From the IMG/VR virus record IMGVR_UViG_3300006754_000026, positions 1 through 52,889 of that record: a stretch of DNA of 52,889 bases. One strand, written 5' to 3'. The DNA is from a virus. Under the pieces are notes generated by a model that was not told the DNA's origin, ran no database searches, and saw only the letters and a list, made by a program, of their open reading frames with translations. Numbering within the stretch: the stretch's first letter is position 1; each line of letters begins with the position of its first letter. The translations under genes were made by a program, and so were the position numbers. Below are positions 42,975 through 51,659 of the stretch, one piece after another.

Positions 42975-45900
42975 TATTCGCCCCCCTCATCGCCTTCAGC
43001 CAGCAAGTCGGTATCATTTTCAGAATCCGAAAGCCATTGAGCTTCGGCCACCATCATGGGGCGCCCAGCGATGGCGCCTTGTGGCGCGGTTTGCCAACCC
43101 ATTGTTCCGACATCCGTCCACACATCGGTACTCAGCAGGGTCCGCGTTCGGTACTGCAAATTATTTTCATCAATCCAGGAGTACTCGGTATCGGTATCGC
43201 CTCCAACGGCAAACCATTCGCCCTCTTCGTATCCTTCGGGCCATTGGAGCACATCTTTGTATTTTTCTTCAAATATAATCTCAATATTGGCTTCGTCTTT
43301 GAAGAATCTTTCTACTTTTCGCTCGATATTACGCATATTCTCCCCGAACTCATTTATATCTGGATCATTATAGCTTCCGGGACGGTAATCGGCATCCCAA
43401 GGGAAGGGAATTTCCGTTAGTTCTTTTACCGCATCAGTTATTAACTTTTGCAATCCTGGGTTCATGGCAAAAAAGATGCCTTCTACTTGTTTTTGAGTAA
43501 AGTTGTTGATGGTAGCGGCTAATAAAGTTTTTGCTGACATTTCTATATCAAATCCACCCACTACACAATCGGACACCTTTTCCAAAACTGCCAGAAACCC
43601 ACAAAAGCCCAATTTATTGATTAAAAGTTCAAACATTTCAAAAACATTGGCCGTGTCATCTATAATAGCTGGAATGCCAGTAAAAATTGGGTCTCCGGCT
43701 TCAATTTGGCGATGCCATTGATCTTTTATTCGCTTCATTTGTTCTTTGGGGTCTTCCAGTTTCTTTTCCTGTTCGATTACTCCATCATACGAAGTGCAAA
43801 GTTGCTCGTTGAACTCATCGGCCCATAGTTCAAAAAAAGTTAATCCTTCTCCAAGCGCTTGGGCACTGAGGGCCAGTGGACCTTTAAAAATATTTTGTAA
43901 GACATGACCTACATTACAATCGTCTCCTTCGGTCAAAGGTTGTTCGTCTAGTGCATCGCGTTTTTCCGTATCGAGCGCTGGATAAATGTATTTATCAGCA
44001 AACTCTCCATACCTAATGGGATCCGATTTACTTAAATCATTTACAAGTTCTGGTAGTTTGGCCACTAAAGCTGATATAGTTTCATTATTAACCATATTTT
44101 TATTTTTAAAGGTCTCAAATCCTTCTTTCAACTGTTCGGCGGGGCATCCCATCTTGTTGGCCCAAACTTCTACCAGGTTATATTCAGAATCAAATTTTAA
44201 TTTAACTTCATCAAGGGCTGCAGTTTTGGCGGCGATGGGATTGATTTTAAATTTATTTTTGTTCAAAAATTTAATAAGTGCCGATCGATATTGCTGTAAA
44301 CCCTCCCTATAAAAAGGACAGTTTAATAGATATCGACCCGCATCCTTCCCTTCCGCGTCCTTTCTCAAGAAAGCAAAGATATGTTCGCGTCCTATTTTAC
44401 GCATCCCCTGAATGGCGACCTTAAAATATCGACGAATCTCAAATCCTTTCAAAACTGTTTCGGTGGTGGCTTCAGAATTTCCCGGGGCTTCGTCTCGTGA
44501 CTCGGCTTCTTTTTCATCTGCGGTGGGTTCAAGGGGAGGTCCCACTTTATCCATAAGTGCGGCTGGTAGGGTTACCAGAACTCTTATTTTTAACCCGGAA
44601 CGTACAGGGACATAATAATCTTTTGCTGTAGCCAGAGGAACAAGTTCATCTAATGTTTTTTCTGAAGTGTCTTTATCATAATTTGTTAATAATAATTCTA
44701 ATCCTGGCCGGATGGCTTTAACTAAAATATCTCCCAAGGGGACCGTAAACACATTCTCTTCAGTGGAGAGGGTTGTGATGGAATATTCGCATGTCTTTCC
44801 ATTTAAAAAAGGTTCACTTTCCGATAAAGTCGTCCAATCAGGAACAATGGCTTTGGGATTAGGAATACAACTAGCACACCCGGTAGCGCTCGGCGCAAGT
44901 GCAGGAGCGGGCCCGCAATCACTAAAGTCTAAATTTTCAATATCTTCAGTTTCTTCTTTGGCCGCAAGGTCGTCAAGTTCTTTGTCGGATGCTTGTCGAA
45001 GGGCAGATTCGGCCACTTGCTGCCACCAAGATAAAATAGTTTGAGTATTTAAAACTGCAGCAGAATAAATACCCCCTTGCGTAATTCCCGCATTATTAAT
45101 GACATTATCAGGGCTCATGACCGTATAAGTATGATTTTCATAAGCATATCGATATTGCTCCACATGTTGTGTTAACTCAGTTAATAGCTCGGCTTTAAGC
45201 CAATATGCAATGCTATCAAATGTAACAAAACTTTCAGGCAATTTTCTTAAAAATATATTGGCCCAAAAATCCGGTCCGGATTCATATCCAGACGAGGTAT
45301 GGCCGGAAGCGCCGGCGCTGTAATCTAGATTGCCAATATCATACTCACCTCCATATTCGGGAATGTTGACGGGGGGTTGTCCTTCATAAGGAGTACCTTC
45401 AGTTATACCCAAAGGCCGATAAAGGACGGTGCGACTAGGCTGCCACGGCACACCGGACGCGTCGGTACCAGTTTTTGTACTGTCACAATCTTGAGTGGGA
45501 TAAACCTCGTCATATTTAGGCTCCCTTACCATTACTTTAAATGATGGTTGTTTATACCAAGTAAAAATTTGAGGAACGCGGGTATATAAATAATAGAGGG
45601 TCTCCGGTGAATGTACATCCGTTAACATATGTAAATAATAATATAAAATCCCCATAATTTCAGGTTGTGGTAAATCTCGATCTGCTTTTGGAATTTTATC
45701 AATATAAGATCTAATAGAGCGGGATATTTCTGTTTTTAAGAAAAGATATATTAAAACAGAGAATTCATCATCAGTTAATCCGTCTACGCAGTCTTCCACC
45801 ATAAATCGATGAACATTAACATAACTGCTATGATTATATTGAACTTTGTCGACCTTTTTGCCGGCGTATAATTTCCACGAATCTGTTTTACCATCAGGAT

Positions 45901-46273
45901 GACATGGGTTTAAAGTATTTTGGATATCGGCCGAGGGCTCCATTAAGGTGGCGAGCGAATAGTTGCCCCACGGCGTGCCGCCTGTGGCGTTCCACTTGGT
46001 AGCATCTGTGACTCCGCGATAATAGGCGGAGATATCCACATAATGGGGTGTGGGGTGTAAAACTTTATCAAATTGTCCACCGAATTCTTCTTCGAAAGCC
46101 TCTCTCTCTTTCTCGGTGATCTCCAAGTATCCCATCCATCCTCCCCACATAGGAAGATTAAAGCCCGCGAAATAACGGGCTATATGGATCAGAGAGCTTT
46201 CCCCGGATGCTGGGAATATATTTTCCCATTCAAAAAAGTCCCAGTCTATGGGCTGCGTGAGAACATCGGTCAT
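42974..46273 (-). CDS. Giant virion structural protein, 1099 aa
   Basis: This is a large protein in the baseplate block with no recognised enzyme motif. The N-terminal half is aromatic-rich and globular (SSLIHIARYFAGFNLPMWGG, DEFSVLIYLFLKTEISRSIR, FVTFDSIAYWLKAELLTELT). Near residue 450 a Cys-rich patch occurs (CGPAPALAPSATGCASCIPN). The C-terminal third is helical and acidic (DIEMSAKTLLAATINNFTQK), resembling the helical middle of the 1716-aa neighbour in composition, though I cannot show homology. The ends are tight: stop TAG one base past the upstream... junction with the 321-aa gene, and a one-base overlap with the 1716-aa gene. A baseplate or tail hub role is inferred from position only. 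Confidence 0.6.
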   Translation of the reverse strand: MTDVLTQPIDWDFFEWENIFPASGESSLIHIARYFAGFNLPMWGGWMGYLEITEKEREAFEEEFGGQFDKVLHPTPHYVDISAYYRGVTDATKWNATGGTPWGNYSLATLMEPSADIQNTLNPCHPDGKTDSWKLYAGKKVDKVQYNHSSYVNVHRFMVEDCVDGLTDDEFSVLIYLFLKTEISRSIRSYIDKIPKADRDLPQPEIMGILYYYLHMLTDVHSPETLYYLYTRVPQIFTWYKQPSFKVMVREPKYDEVYPTQDCDSTKTGTDASGVPWQPSRTVLYRPLGITEGTPYEGQPPVNIPEYGGEYDIGNLDYSAGASGHTSSGYESGPDFWANIFLRKLPESFVTFDSIAYWLKAELLTELTQHVEQYRYAYENHTYTVMSPDNVINNAGITQGGIYSAAVLNTQTILSWWQQVAESALRQASDKELDDLAAKEETEDIENLDFSDCGPAPALAPSATGCASCIPNPKAIVPDWTTLSESEPFLNGKTCEYSITTLSTEENVFTVPLGDILVKAIRPGLELLLTNYDKDTSEKTLDELVPLATAKDYYVPVRSGLKIRVLVTLPAALMDKVGPPLEPTADEKEAESRDEAPGNSEATTETVLKGFEIRRYFKVAIQGMRKIGREHIFAFLRKDAEGKDAGRYLLNCPFYREGLQQYRSALIKFLNKNKFKINPIAAKTAALDEVKLKFDSEYNLVEVWANKMGCPAEQLKEGFETFKNKNMVNNETISALVAKLPELVNDLSKSDPIRYGEFADKYIYPALDTEKRDALDEQPLTEGDDCNVGHVLQNIFKGPLALSAQALGEGLTFFELWADEFNEQLCTSYDGVIEQEKKLEDPKEQMKRIKDQWHRQIEAGDPIFTGIPAIIDDTANVFEMFELLINKLGFCGFLAVLEKVSDCVVGGFDIEMSAKTLLAATINNFTQKQVEGIFFAMNPGLQKLITDAVKELTEIPFPWDADYRPGSYNDPDINEFGENMRNIERKVERFFKDEANIEIIFEEKYKDVLQWPEGYEEGEWFAVGGDTDTEYSWIDENNLQYRTRTLLSTDVWTDVGTMGWQTAPQGAIAGRPMMVAEAQWLSDSENDTDLLAEGDEGGE

Positions 46274-47239
46274 CTAAGTTGTCCTATTCACCCTACTGTT
46301 GATCCACATATTGGAGATTGGGCCAGTCAAATAATTTAATTTGACCGCAGATGCATTAACAGGATTTTTCCACGATGACGGGATCGCACCGTGTATGAGT
46401 TGACTTGGCATAATGGACGCGTACTTTATCCCTAGCGGGGTTGACAGAGAGACCGGCATAGGCTGCTCTAGGTGGGTATGGGTGGCGATTGACCAGTTAA
46501 ATTCCATTTGTTTTCGAATAAAATTAGACATGATTTTTGAGTTTCCTTCAATCAGTTTTACTATTTCTTTTAAACACTCTTCCAAATATTCCCCTCTAGG
46601 AATAGGTTGAAGAACCGGCTTGCCATTTGTATCGGTGGCGGCGTTGGGGCCCCCATAATTACCCGATATTAGATCAATCCCGTATCGGCTTTTGGGTTGC
46701 CCAGACGCTCCTGCCGTAGACGGGGGCCCAGGCATTGATGAAACAATTTTAATTCCTTGGCGGGCCATGATTCGAATTGAATCGGCCTTCATACCTATGG
46801 CTGACCTATTTTGAGATAAACCCACATAACCCTCGCAGATACCAAAATGTTGATCAATGTTAGTTTTTTGGCAAATATAAATACGAGCAGCATCAGCTGA
46901 AAAGCTGGGTGAGACATATGCATCGCTATTTTCGCTAGCTACTGATGATGCCAATCGTCCCACCACTATATCAATCATGCCACATTTTCCATGACCAGCT
47001 CCGCCATTTCCAGAAGCTTTACTGGCGGGCCTGTCTCTTCCCAAAACAATCCATGAATTGTTTTTGTTTTTTATAACTTTTTCACCTTTGGCGCGGTCAA
47101 AGATAGGAACCGTTTCTGTCAGTGGTCCGCAATTTAAACCTTGTCCGGGGTTTTTTTCCACAGCAGCCTTGGCGGTCCGGGAAAGCCCCTTATCGGTTCT
47201 TGCATCCTTTTTATTAGAAAATATTTTTAGCTTACCCAT
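46274..47239 (-). CDS. Baseplate-region virion protein, unknown function
   Basis: The protein has 321 aa. The N-terminus is basic (MGKLKIFSNKKDARTDKG), followed by a Gly/Ala/Ser-rich beta-looking part with CGMIDIVVGRLASSVASENS, ARIYICQKTNIDQHFGICEG, and SAIGMKADSIRIMARQGIKI. This motif series is familiar to me from baseplate clusters of large marine phages where it is unassigned. The C-terminal part is helical (LEECLKEIVKLIEGNSKIMS) then has a THTHLEQP stretch. The beta segment resembles the repeats of a spike-associated OB or beta-helix protein, but I cannot confirm a gp5 homology. It overlaps the M15 gene by 8 bp. Confidence 0.6.
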   Translation of the reverse strand: MGKLKIFSNKKDARTDKGLSRTAKAAVEKNPGQGLNCGPLTETVPIFDRAKGEKVIKNKNNSWIVLGRDRPASKASGNGGAGHGKCGMIDIVVGRLASSVASENSDAYVSPSFSADAARIYICQKTNIDQHFGICEGYVGLSQNRSAIGMKADSIRIMARQGIKIVSSMPGPPSTAGASGQPKSRYGIDLISGNYGGPNAATDTNGKPVLQPIPRGEYLEECLKEIVKLIEGNSKIMSNFIRKQMEFNWSIATHTHLEQPMPVSLSTPLGIKYASIMPSQLIHGAIPSSWKNPVNASAVKLNYLTGPISNMWINSRVNRTT

Positions 47240-48947
47240 ATTCTACCACTCCCATTTCAGTCTGTCTTACCTTTCGTTCATTTTCCTCATCTTGGTCCCA
47301 ATACTCATCGAAAGATTGATCATTTGGATCATCATAATAATCCATTCCTCGCTGATTAAATTGATTATCCCAAGAGCCGTTTCTTCTGGAAATCGCTGAA
47401 AACATACGCGGGCGCGGTGTCTGATCAAGCCGGCATTCCCAATGCCAGCGTTCCGTATCTACGGTGCGAATAAACCCAAATTTATAAGCATTCAGGCACA
47501 TCCAGCGGTATGCTTTGGAAATAGGATCTTGGGGTTTAGTTCCTGCGTGGCGATCCATGTTCATCCCAATGTCATTCGCCCAGCCAGCGCCATGAGAAAA
47601 AGCATATGCTGGACGATCTGTTGGGGGCCCGGTTTTGGGTTTACAAATAGAGGGACTTGTTAATACATCATCTCCCTCTTTTATGGGTGTACAATGTGCA
47701 ATACGCAGCTTTTTTTGTGAGGCCGCAAAACTTCCTTCGGGGCGCGCCCACACTTTGGCTAAAAATCGTTTACTTAGGGGTTTACCGTCCCACCCCACAT
47801 AACCCCCATATGGTTGGTCTACGGCGCCTTCAGGGGCAAACTTGTTAACCAAATGGGGTTTCAACATATTACCAGTGACATTATCCCATGCTGTTCGGTA
47901 CAGGCTGGATGAATATAATCTGATGCCGTCCTTTAAAGCGGCCTGACATAAGGCTATTAAATAGGGGGCGTCTTTTGTGTATACCGGGCGCCCGTTTTCC
48001 CAAATTAAAGTTTGTATATATTCTTCTTGGGGAGGGTCACTATCAAAAGTTCGTCTTGGGGTGCCTGTTTTGAATCTTAAAGTATTTGGAGTTTTCCCAT
48101 CTAAATAATCGGGTATATATTCCTGGTTTCGGACTTCGGGACCGGGTGCCATGAAAGCCATAACGTTAACTGCGGCTTTTAATTGTTCAGCAGTTGGTTC
48201 TCGAATCATAGGGCCCTCATCATCTTCAAATACGTCAGAAATACTTCTTTTAGGATCAACAAAAGATTCGTGGGCTGAAGCTATGTCTGGCGATGTCCCC
48301 GCAGGAAATGAAGTTGGTACTAGTTGCAAATCTGATTGATCAACAAATCCTAATATTTTCCCTCCAGTTTTGGATATTTTATGTTCGAAAGTAACAGCCA
48401 TTATATCTCCCACATGAGGAGTTCGTTGAGAGCCCCACTCTTCCTGAGAAACAATGTATGTAGGGTACATATTGATGAGAGCGTTACGTTCTTCGGCGCT
48501 TTGGGCCTTAAATTGTCGGGTGGGGGTTGCATATTCGCCCCCTAAATAAGACCAATCAGGTTGAATGCGCCATTGATCAACACTGGGGCGTTGTGCCCAT
48601 ATTTTGATATATTTTGCAGATTTAGAGTTTCGGCGGGTTGGACGAAGTCCGCCCGCTTGGACTGGTGCATAGAACCTCTCTTCATCTCCATAATAATATA
48701 CAAAGGCCACCTTTAAAACAAGCGCGGCCCACGGACCATCGGGGTCGACGCGAACGGCGCGGCTCATTTCACGAGCAGTTTCTTTCCATTGGATAAGCCC
48801 ATCGTGGTTGGCAGTCCAGTTAGCTTCCAATGTAGATAACGGAGTTAAGTAAGGATCGACCGACCCATTAACTTTATAAAGTCGAGAACCAAATATATTC
48901 TCGCCTGCCGCCACTTGATTAACTGGTATTTTGACTTTAGTTCCCAT
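47232..48947 (-). CDS. Tail-associated M15 (VanY-type) peptidase, 571 aa
   Basis: The C-terminal domain has the complete M15 zinc-peptidase signature: His452 and Asp459 in FSHGAGWANDIG (H-x-x-G-x-A-x-D) and Glu499 and His502 in TERWHWEC. Family members hydrolyse D-Ala-D-Ala or related peptide bonds in peptidoglycan. The first 430 residues are a structural part with KIPVNQVAAGENIFGSRLYK at the start, which should attach the enzyme to the baseplate. The strongly acidic C-terminus (DEYWDQDEENERK) is unusual. It precedes the 321-aa gene with an 8-bp overlap and follows the 99-aa gene with an 11-bp overlap. It could serve cell entry or release, since no free endolysin is seen in the window. Confidence 0.75.
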   Translation of the reverse strand: MGTKVKIPVNQVAAGENIFGSRLYKVNGSVDPYLTPLSTLEANWTANHDGLIQWKETAREMSRAVRVDPDGPWAALVLKVAFVYYYGDEERFYAPVQAGGLRPTRRNSKSAKYIKIWAQRPSVDQWRIQPDWSYLGGEYATPTRQFKAQSAEERNALINMYPTYIVSQEEWGSQRTPHVGDIMAVTFEHKISKTGGKILGFVDQSDLQLVPTSFPAGTSPDIASAHESFVDPKRSISDVFEDDEGPMIREPTAEQLKAAVNVMAFMAPGPEVRNQEYIPDYLDGKTPNTLRFKTGTPRRTFDSDPPQEEYIQTLIWENGRPVYTKDAPYLIALCQAALKDGIRLYSSSLYRTAWDNVTGNMLKPHLVNKFAPEGAVDQPYGGYVGWDGKPLSKRFLAKVWARPEGSFAASQKKLRIAHCTPIKEGDDVLTSPSICKPKTGPPTDRPAYAFSHGAGWANDIGMNMDRHAGTKPQDPISKAYRWMCLNAYKFGFIRTVDTERWHWECRLDQTPRPRMFSAISRRNGSWDNQFNQRGMDYYDDPNDQSFDEYWDQDEENERKVRQTEMGVVEYG

Positions 48948-49236
48948 CTTCCTGGGTTCCTTCTTTGATCATATCAAAAAGATCATTTTTATCATCCATC
49001 GTTAATCCAATATCACTTTTCTGTTTTCGTTGAATTATAGATGATATTTTAACGAGTTGTTCATTTGATCGTTGTAGGGTCTCTACATATTTTGCTGCGG
49101 TGAGTCCGACTGTCATATGCCGCTCTTCGTCTCCACTCAAATAAACCACAACATCATCCAATAATCGACGAGTTATATCGCGATCATCTTCAATATTTTT
49201 AATAGCTTTTTCTAAATATTTTTCTAAATCTTTCAT
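48937..49236 (-). CDS. Small helical protein of unknown function
   Basis: This 99-aa, highly charged protein is predicted to be almost all helix (MKDLEKYLEKAIKNIEDDRD, then LTAAKYVETLQRSNEQLVKI). It starts in an ATGA overlap with the stop of the sigma factor gene and ends 11 bp inside the M15 gene. Small helical proteins of this kind in T4-like phages include the small terminase subunit and transcription co-activators, and both are conceivable given the neighbours. Neither can be demonstrated by motif. I consider a small-terminase role a weak option only, because the large subunit is 44 kb away. Confidence 0.6.
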   Translation of the reverse strand: MKDLEKYLEKAIKNIEDDRDITRRLLDDVVVYLSGDEERHMTVGLTAAKYVETLQRSNEQLVKISSIIQRKQKSDIGLTMDDKNDLFDMIKEGTQEDGN

Positions 49237-49979
49237 AAATCGCCTTTATTCCATTTAGTTTTGAAAATACGATATCTGTGCCTCAACTTATTAAGCGAAT
49301 TAACAATTTGCTTAGTATTAAGTCCAGTGATTTCGCGTATATACAAATAAATAGCTTTCTTATTAAAAATTTCAATATCTTCGGAGCTTTGAAGCAATAT
49401 TTTTATGGCTTCTAAAACTTTTCGTTCGTTAGGTTTTAATTTTAACTTATCCCAAGTATCAATTTCAACCCACAAAAGAGACCAAAATTCTTTCCATTCT
49501 CTTTCGGTATCATAAGTCATTTCTGAAGAAATGAATTTCATTTCTAATTCTTTAGTTAAATCCTCAAATTGAGTTTCCCTCTGTCGACTACGTTTATTTT
49601 TTTTAACTTTTTGAATAAACCAATTTTTGGTGATCACTGAAAAATATGAAAAAGCTTTTGATCCTTTTGAGGGGTCAAACTTATCCAGCACAGTCGTTAA
49701 CCACACTTTGCAATCGTCTCGCAATGTATCAATATTTGGCAAAACTGTAAAACGATAAGTAAAAACAATTTTATCCACCATTTCATTAAAAGCTGGCTGA
49801 ATAAATTGAATATATAATTCTGTGCGACGTTTGTTGTCGGTAATGTTATTGTATTCTACAATGGCATCTTCGTGTACTTGCGTAAAGTACATACGAGGAT
49901 TTTTGGTTCTTCTTATTCGTCTATATTTGGTCTTTTTAGTTTTCTTCTTGGATACGGTAGGAGTATTTTTCGTCGTCAT
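49233..49979 (-). CDS. 55: Late-transcription sigma factor (T4 gp55-like)
   Basis: This 248-aa protein has a very basic N-terminus (about residues 10-30). The central DKFDPSKGSKAFSYFSVITK and following NWFIQKVKKNKR (about 99-130) match the region 2-type core of T4 gp55 and its relatives. The C-terminal part holds an LKLKPNERKVLEAIKILLQ helix pair and a helix-turn-helix-like YLYIREITGLNTKQIVNSLN. gp55-type factors redirect host RNA polymerase to late promoters and lack full sigma region 4 contacts. The gene is read from the same operon that starts at the sigma-70 promoter near 50800, so it should be made before late transcription. Its 5' end overlaps the membrane-protein gene by 44 bp; GAAGGAA sits about ten bases upstream. 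Confidence 0.8.
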   Translation of the reverse strand: MTTKNTPTVSKKKTKKTKYRRIRRTKNPRMYFTQVHEDAIVEYNNITDNKRRTELYIQFIQPAFNEMVDKIVFTYRFTVLPNIDTLRDDCKVWLTTVLDKFDPSKGSKAFSYFSVITKNWFIQKVKKNKRSRQRETQFEDLTKELEMKFISSEMTYDTEREWKEFWSLLWVEIDTWDKLKLKPNERKVLEAIKILLQSSEDIEIFNKKAIYLYIREITGLNTKQIVNSLNKLRHRYRIFKTKWNKGDL

Positions 49980-50304
49980 CGTACATTATTTCCTTCATTT
50001 CTAAAATGGGGAAATAATCGACCTTATAATCTTCGAAAGTCTCTATTAAAGCTTTTCCGTGACGTATAAGATCTCGCAATGTTTCGTCCCCATAAAACAT
50101 CTCCATTTCATGAACCCCGTCGACATGTTTTATATATGTTTCCATAACTTCTTTTAACTCTTCTATGCCGGAAATTAAATCAAATGTATATTGTTCGGAG
50201 GCTCGAATTTGACTAAGAGCTTCTTTAATATACCATATTAAAAATATAATAATAGAAAACAACAAAAAAGAAGTCACACTTAACAGGATGGATAAAATTG
50301 TCAT
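49936..50304 (-). CDS. Single-span membrane protein with acidic cytoplasmic helix
   Basis: This 122-aa protein has an N-terminal hydrophobic segment ILSILLSVTSFLLFSIIIFL (residues 3-22, continuing to about 26), then a long charged helical domain with LISGIEELKEVMETYIKHVD and MFYGDETLRDLIRHGKALIE, and a Tyr/Asp-rich end. The long span without a cleavage site suggests a signal anchor. It overlaps the FmdB-like gene by 1 bp and the sigma factor by 44 bp. The function is unknown; a membrane-bound regulator or an inner-membrane phage protein fits the layout. No enzyme motif. Confidence 0.65.
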   Translation of the reverse strand: MTILSILLSVTSFLLFSIIIFLIWYIKEALSQIRASEQYTFDLISGIEELKEVMETYIKHVDGVHEMEMFYGDETLRDLIRHGKALIETFEDYKVDYFPILEMKEIMYDDDEKYSYRIQEEN

Positions 50305-50561
50305 TAATATTCCACCTTTTTTAGCCGATCTTTTTCTTGTTGCAACTGTTGTTTATTTTTTTCAATATATTCTTCAACTAATGATCCCACCTTCTTACCT
50401 TTCAGCGGTTTATCTTGCGCAAGAATCGTCGGCATAGAAATAAGCTTTTTAAGAGTATTATCCGAGGCGCAAAAGGTACAGTTTTCTAATCTCTCTTTAA
50501 TAGAATGACTTATTTCAAATTCTGTTTTGCAGTTTTCGCAATAATAACAATATTTAGGCAT
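50304..50561 (-). CDS. FmdB-like zinc-ribbon protein
   Basis: The protein has 85 aa. The N-terminal zinc ribbon has Cys5, Cys8-x2-Cys11 (YCYYCENCKTEFEI) and Cys28-x2-Cys31 (CTFC), the arrangement of the FmdB/putative regulatory zinc-ribbon family. The C-terminal half is a charged helix (EEYIEKNKQQLQQEKDRLKK). Members are widespread in bacteria and phages and are suspected regulators of unknown mechanism. It overlaps the preceding gene by 8 bp and the following membrane protein by 1 bp. Its position in the promoter-proximal part of the sigma factor operon suits a regulatory protein, but this is inference. Confidence 0.8.
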   Translation of the reverse strand: MPKYCYYCENCKTEFEISHSIKERLENCTFCASDNTLKKLISMPTILAQDKPLKGKKVGSLVEEYIEKNKQQLQQEKDRLKKVEY

Positions 50562-50754
50562 TCTCGGGAGTTCCCTCTTCGGATTCGTTGTCTACCTCAT
50601 TAAAATGTACTACGGGAGGATTTTCCACCATCAATCCATTCTCTGTGTCGACTAAATCAAACCCAGCCAGGACTGGCCCGATGTCTGATTGTTCCATGAT
50701 TGATTTTTGAAGAGCCATCATGATTGCTCCAAGTGCTTGATTGCTAAGTTTCAT
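50554..50754 (-). CDS. Small conserved phage protein (MKLSNQALGAIMMALQ)
   Basis: I start this at 50754, giving 66 aa (MKLSNQALGAIMMALQKSIM), because AAAGGAG lies nine bases upstream. The longer frame from 50799 runs back across the -10 box, so its start would lie upstream of the transcript. The N-terminal half is an amphipathic helix (LGAIMMALQKSIMEQSD); the middle reads FDLVDTENGLMVENPPVVHF and the end is acidic. I recall the MKLSN-ALGAIMMALQ pattern from marine T4-like phages, function unknown. It is the first gene after the promoter at 50788-50816. Confidence 0.7.
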   Translation of the reverse strand: MKLSNQALGAIMMALQKSIMEQSDIGPVLAGFDLVDTENGLMVENPPVVHFNEVDNESEEGTPENA

Positions 50755-50787
50755 TATATATATCTCCTTTATGAACTTACTTACTAT

Positions 50788-50816
50788 ATTATAACCCATT
50801 ATTAACTAAAAGTCAA
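50788..50816 (-). promoter_or_regulatory. Consensus sigma-70 promoter for the sigma-factor operon
   Basis: On the minus strand the -35 box TTGACT (50811-50816) and a perfect -10 box TATAAT (50788-50793) are separated by exactly 17 bp. Initiation at about 50781 would give a leader of roughly 27 bases that ends with AAAGGAG before the ATG at 50754. It lies in an 83-bp gap after the UDP-sugar dehydrogenase stop. It should be read by unmodified host RNA polymerase, in contrast to what a gp55-type factor would use. Confidence 0.85.
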
Positions 50817-50837
50817 GGTTTTAACTGAAAAGTGTGT

Positions 50838-51659
50838 TTATTTCCCATTAACAACTCCCGGTATAGCTAACCAATCGCTATTAATACGAACTTCTAAATT
50901 TTTTTCCCATGCTGCTTCCAGCATTAGCGGCGAAATGCCTAAAGATTTACTATATTCTATAAAAGCATTTAAATCTTTGGGAAAACATTTGCCGCCGAAT
51001 CCTTTTTTTCCATCCGGGCCAGGGCATTGAGTATGCATGTGATTTACCCACCCGGAGGATAATAAACCCCCCAATGCGACAGGCCAATCTATATTCTCTA
51101 TTTCTGCGGTCTGTTTAAACTCATTAATAAGTGAAATTTTAGCCGCGAAGAAGCAGTTACAAAAATATTTGATAAAACAGGCGGTTTTTGCATCTGTTAA
51201 GATATAGTTGGTATAGGTATCAGGAAAGATTCTTTCATAAATATTAAAAATATGGTTCACCGCCTCCGGGTCTCCCCCTAATACTATGCGGGAAGGATTT
51301 TTAAAATCTTCTACAGCAGTGCGCTCGGTAAGAAACTCAGGATTAAATACAAGTGTGTGTTGGGAAAAGGATTTTATTAAATCAAGGGCGCCAGCAGGAG
51401 TGATAGTAGATTTAATTATTAGAGTTTTATGACCTCCCAACTCTTTGATGGCCGCTTTGACTATCGAAAGATCGAGATTACCTTTATTATCCATCGGAGT
51501 TGGTACACAGATAAAAATATATTTTAAATTGTATAACTCTTGAAGAATATTTGGGCTCTTTTGGGGATTCTTATCATAAACAATCATATTATAATGATTT
51601 TTGAACCCTTCATTAATAGCATTTCCTACAAAACCATTGCCGACAATTCCTATTTCCAT
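50838..51659 (-). CDS. Short UDP-sugar 6-dehydrogenase (WbpA-like)
   Basis: This 273-aa protein resembles enzymes that oxidise UDP-glucose or UDP-GlcNAc to the uronic acid with two NAD+. The NAD-binding motif GIVGNGFVGNAI is at residues 4-15, followed by CVPTP (51-55), KSTITPAG (83-90), NPEFLTERTAVEDF (106-119), a KYF-NCFFAAKISLINEF segment (164-181) and the catalytic GFGGKCFPKDL with Cys225. The family is usually about 390-440 aa with a C-terminal UDP-binding domain; here it ends about 45 residues after the catalytic motif, with no remnant before the promoter. It may be a short functional form or depend on dimerisation in another way. The stop of the WbpB-like gene abuts its ATG. Substrate cannot be decided. 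Confidence 0.8.
   Translation of the reverse strand: MEIGIVGNGFVGNAINEGFKNHYNMIVYDKNPQKSPNILQELYNLKYIFICVPTPMDNKGNLDLSIVKAAIKELGGHKTLIIKSTITPAGALDLIKSFSQHTLVFNPEFLTERTAVEDFKNPSRIVLGGDPEAVNHIFNIYERIFPDTYTNYILTDAKTACFIKYFCNCFFAAKISLINEFKQTAEIENIDWPVALGGLLSSGWVNHMHTQCPGPDGKKGFGGKCFPKDLNAFIEYSKSLGISPLMLEAAWEKNLEVRINSDWLAIPGVVNGK

Noticed and set aside
50755-50837. Terminator after the UDP-sugar dehydrogenase
   Set aside because: No GC-rich hairpin followed by a T-run is visible on the minus strand; only the promoter elements are supported.
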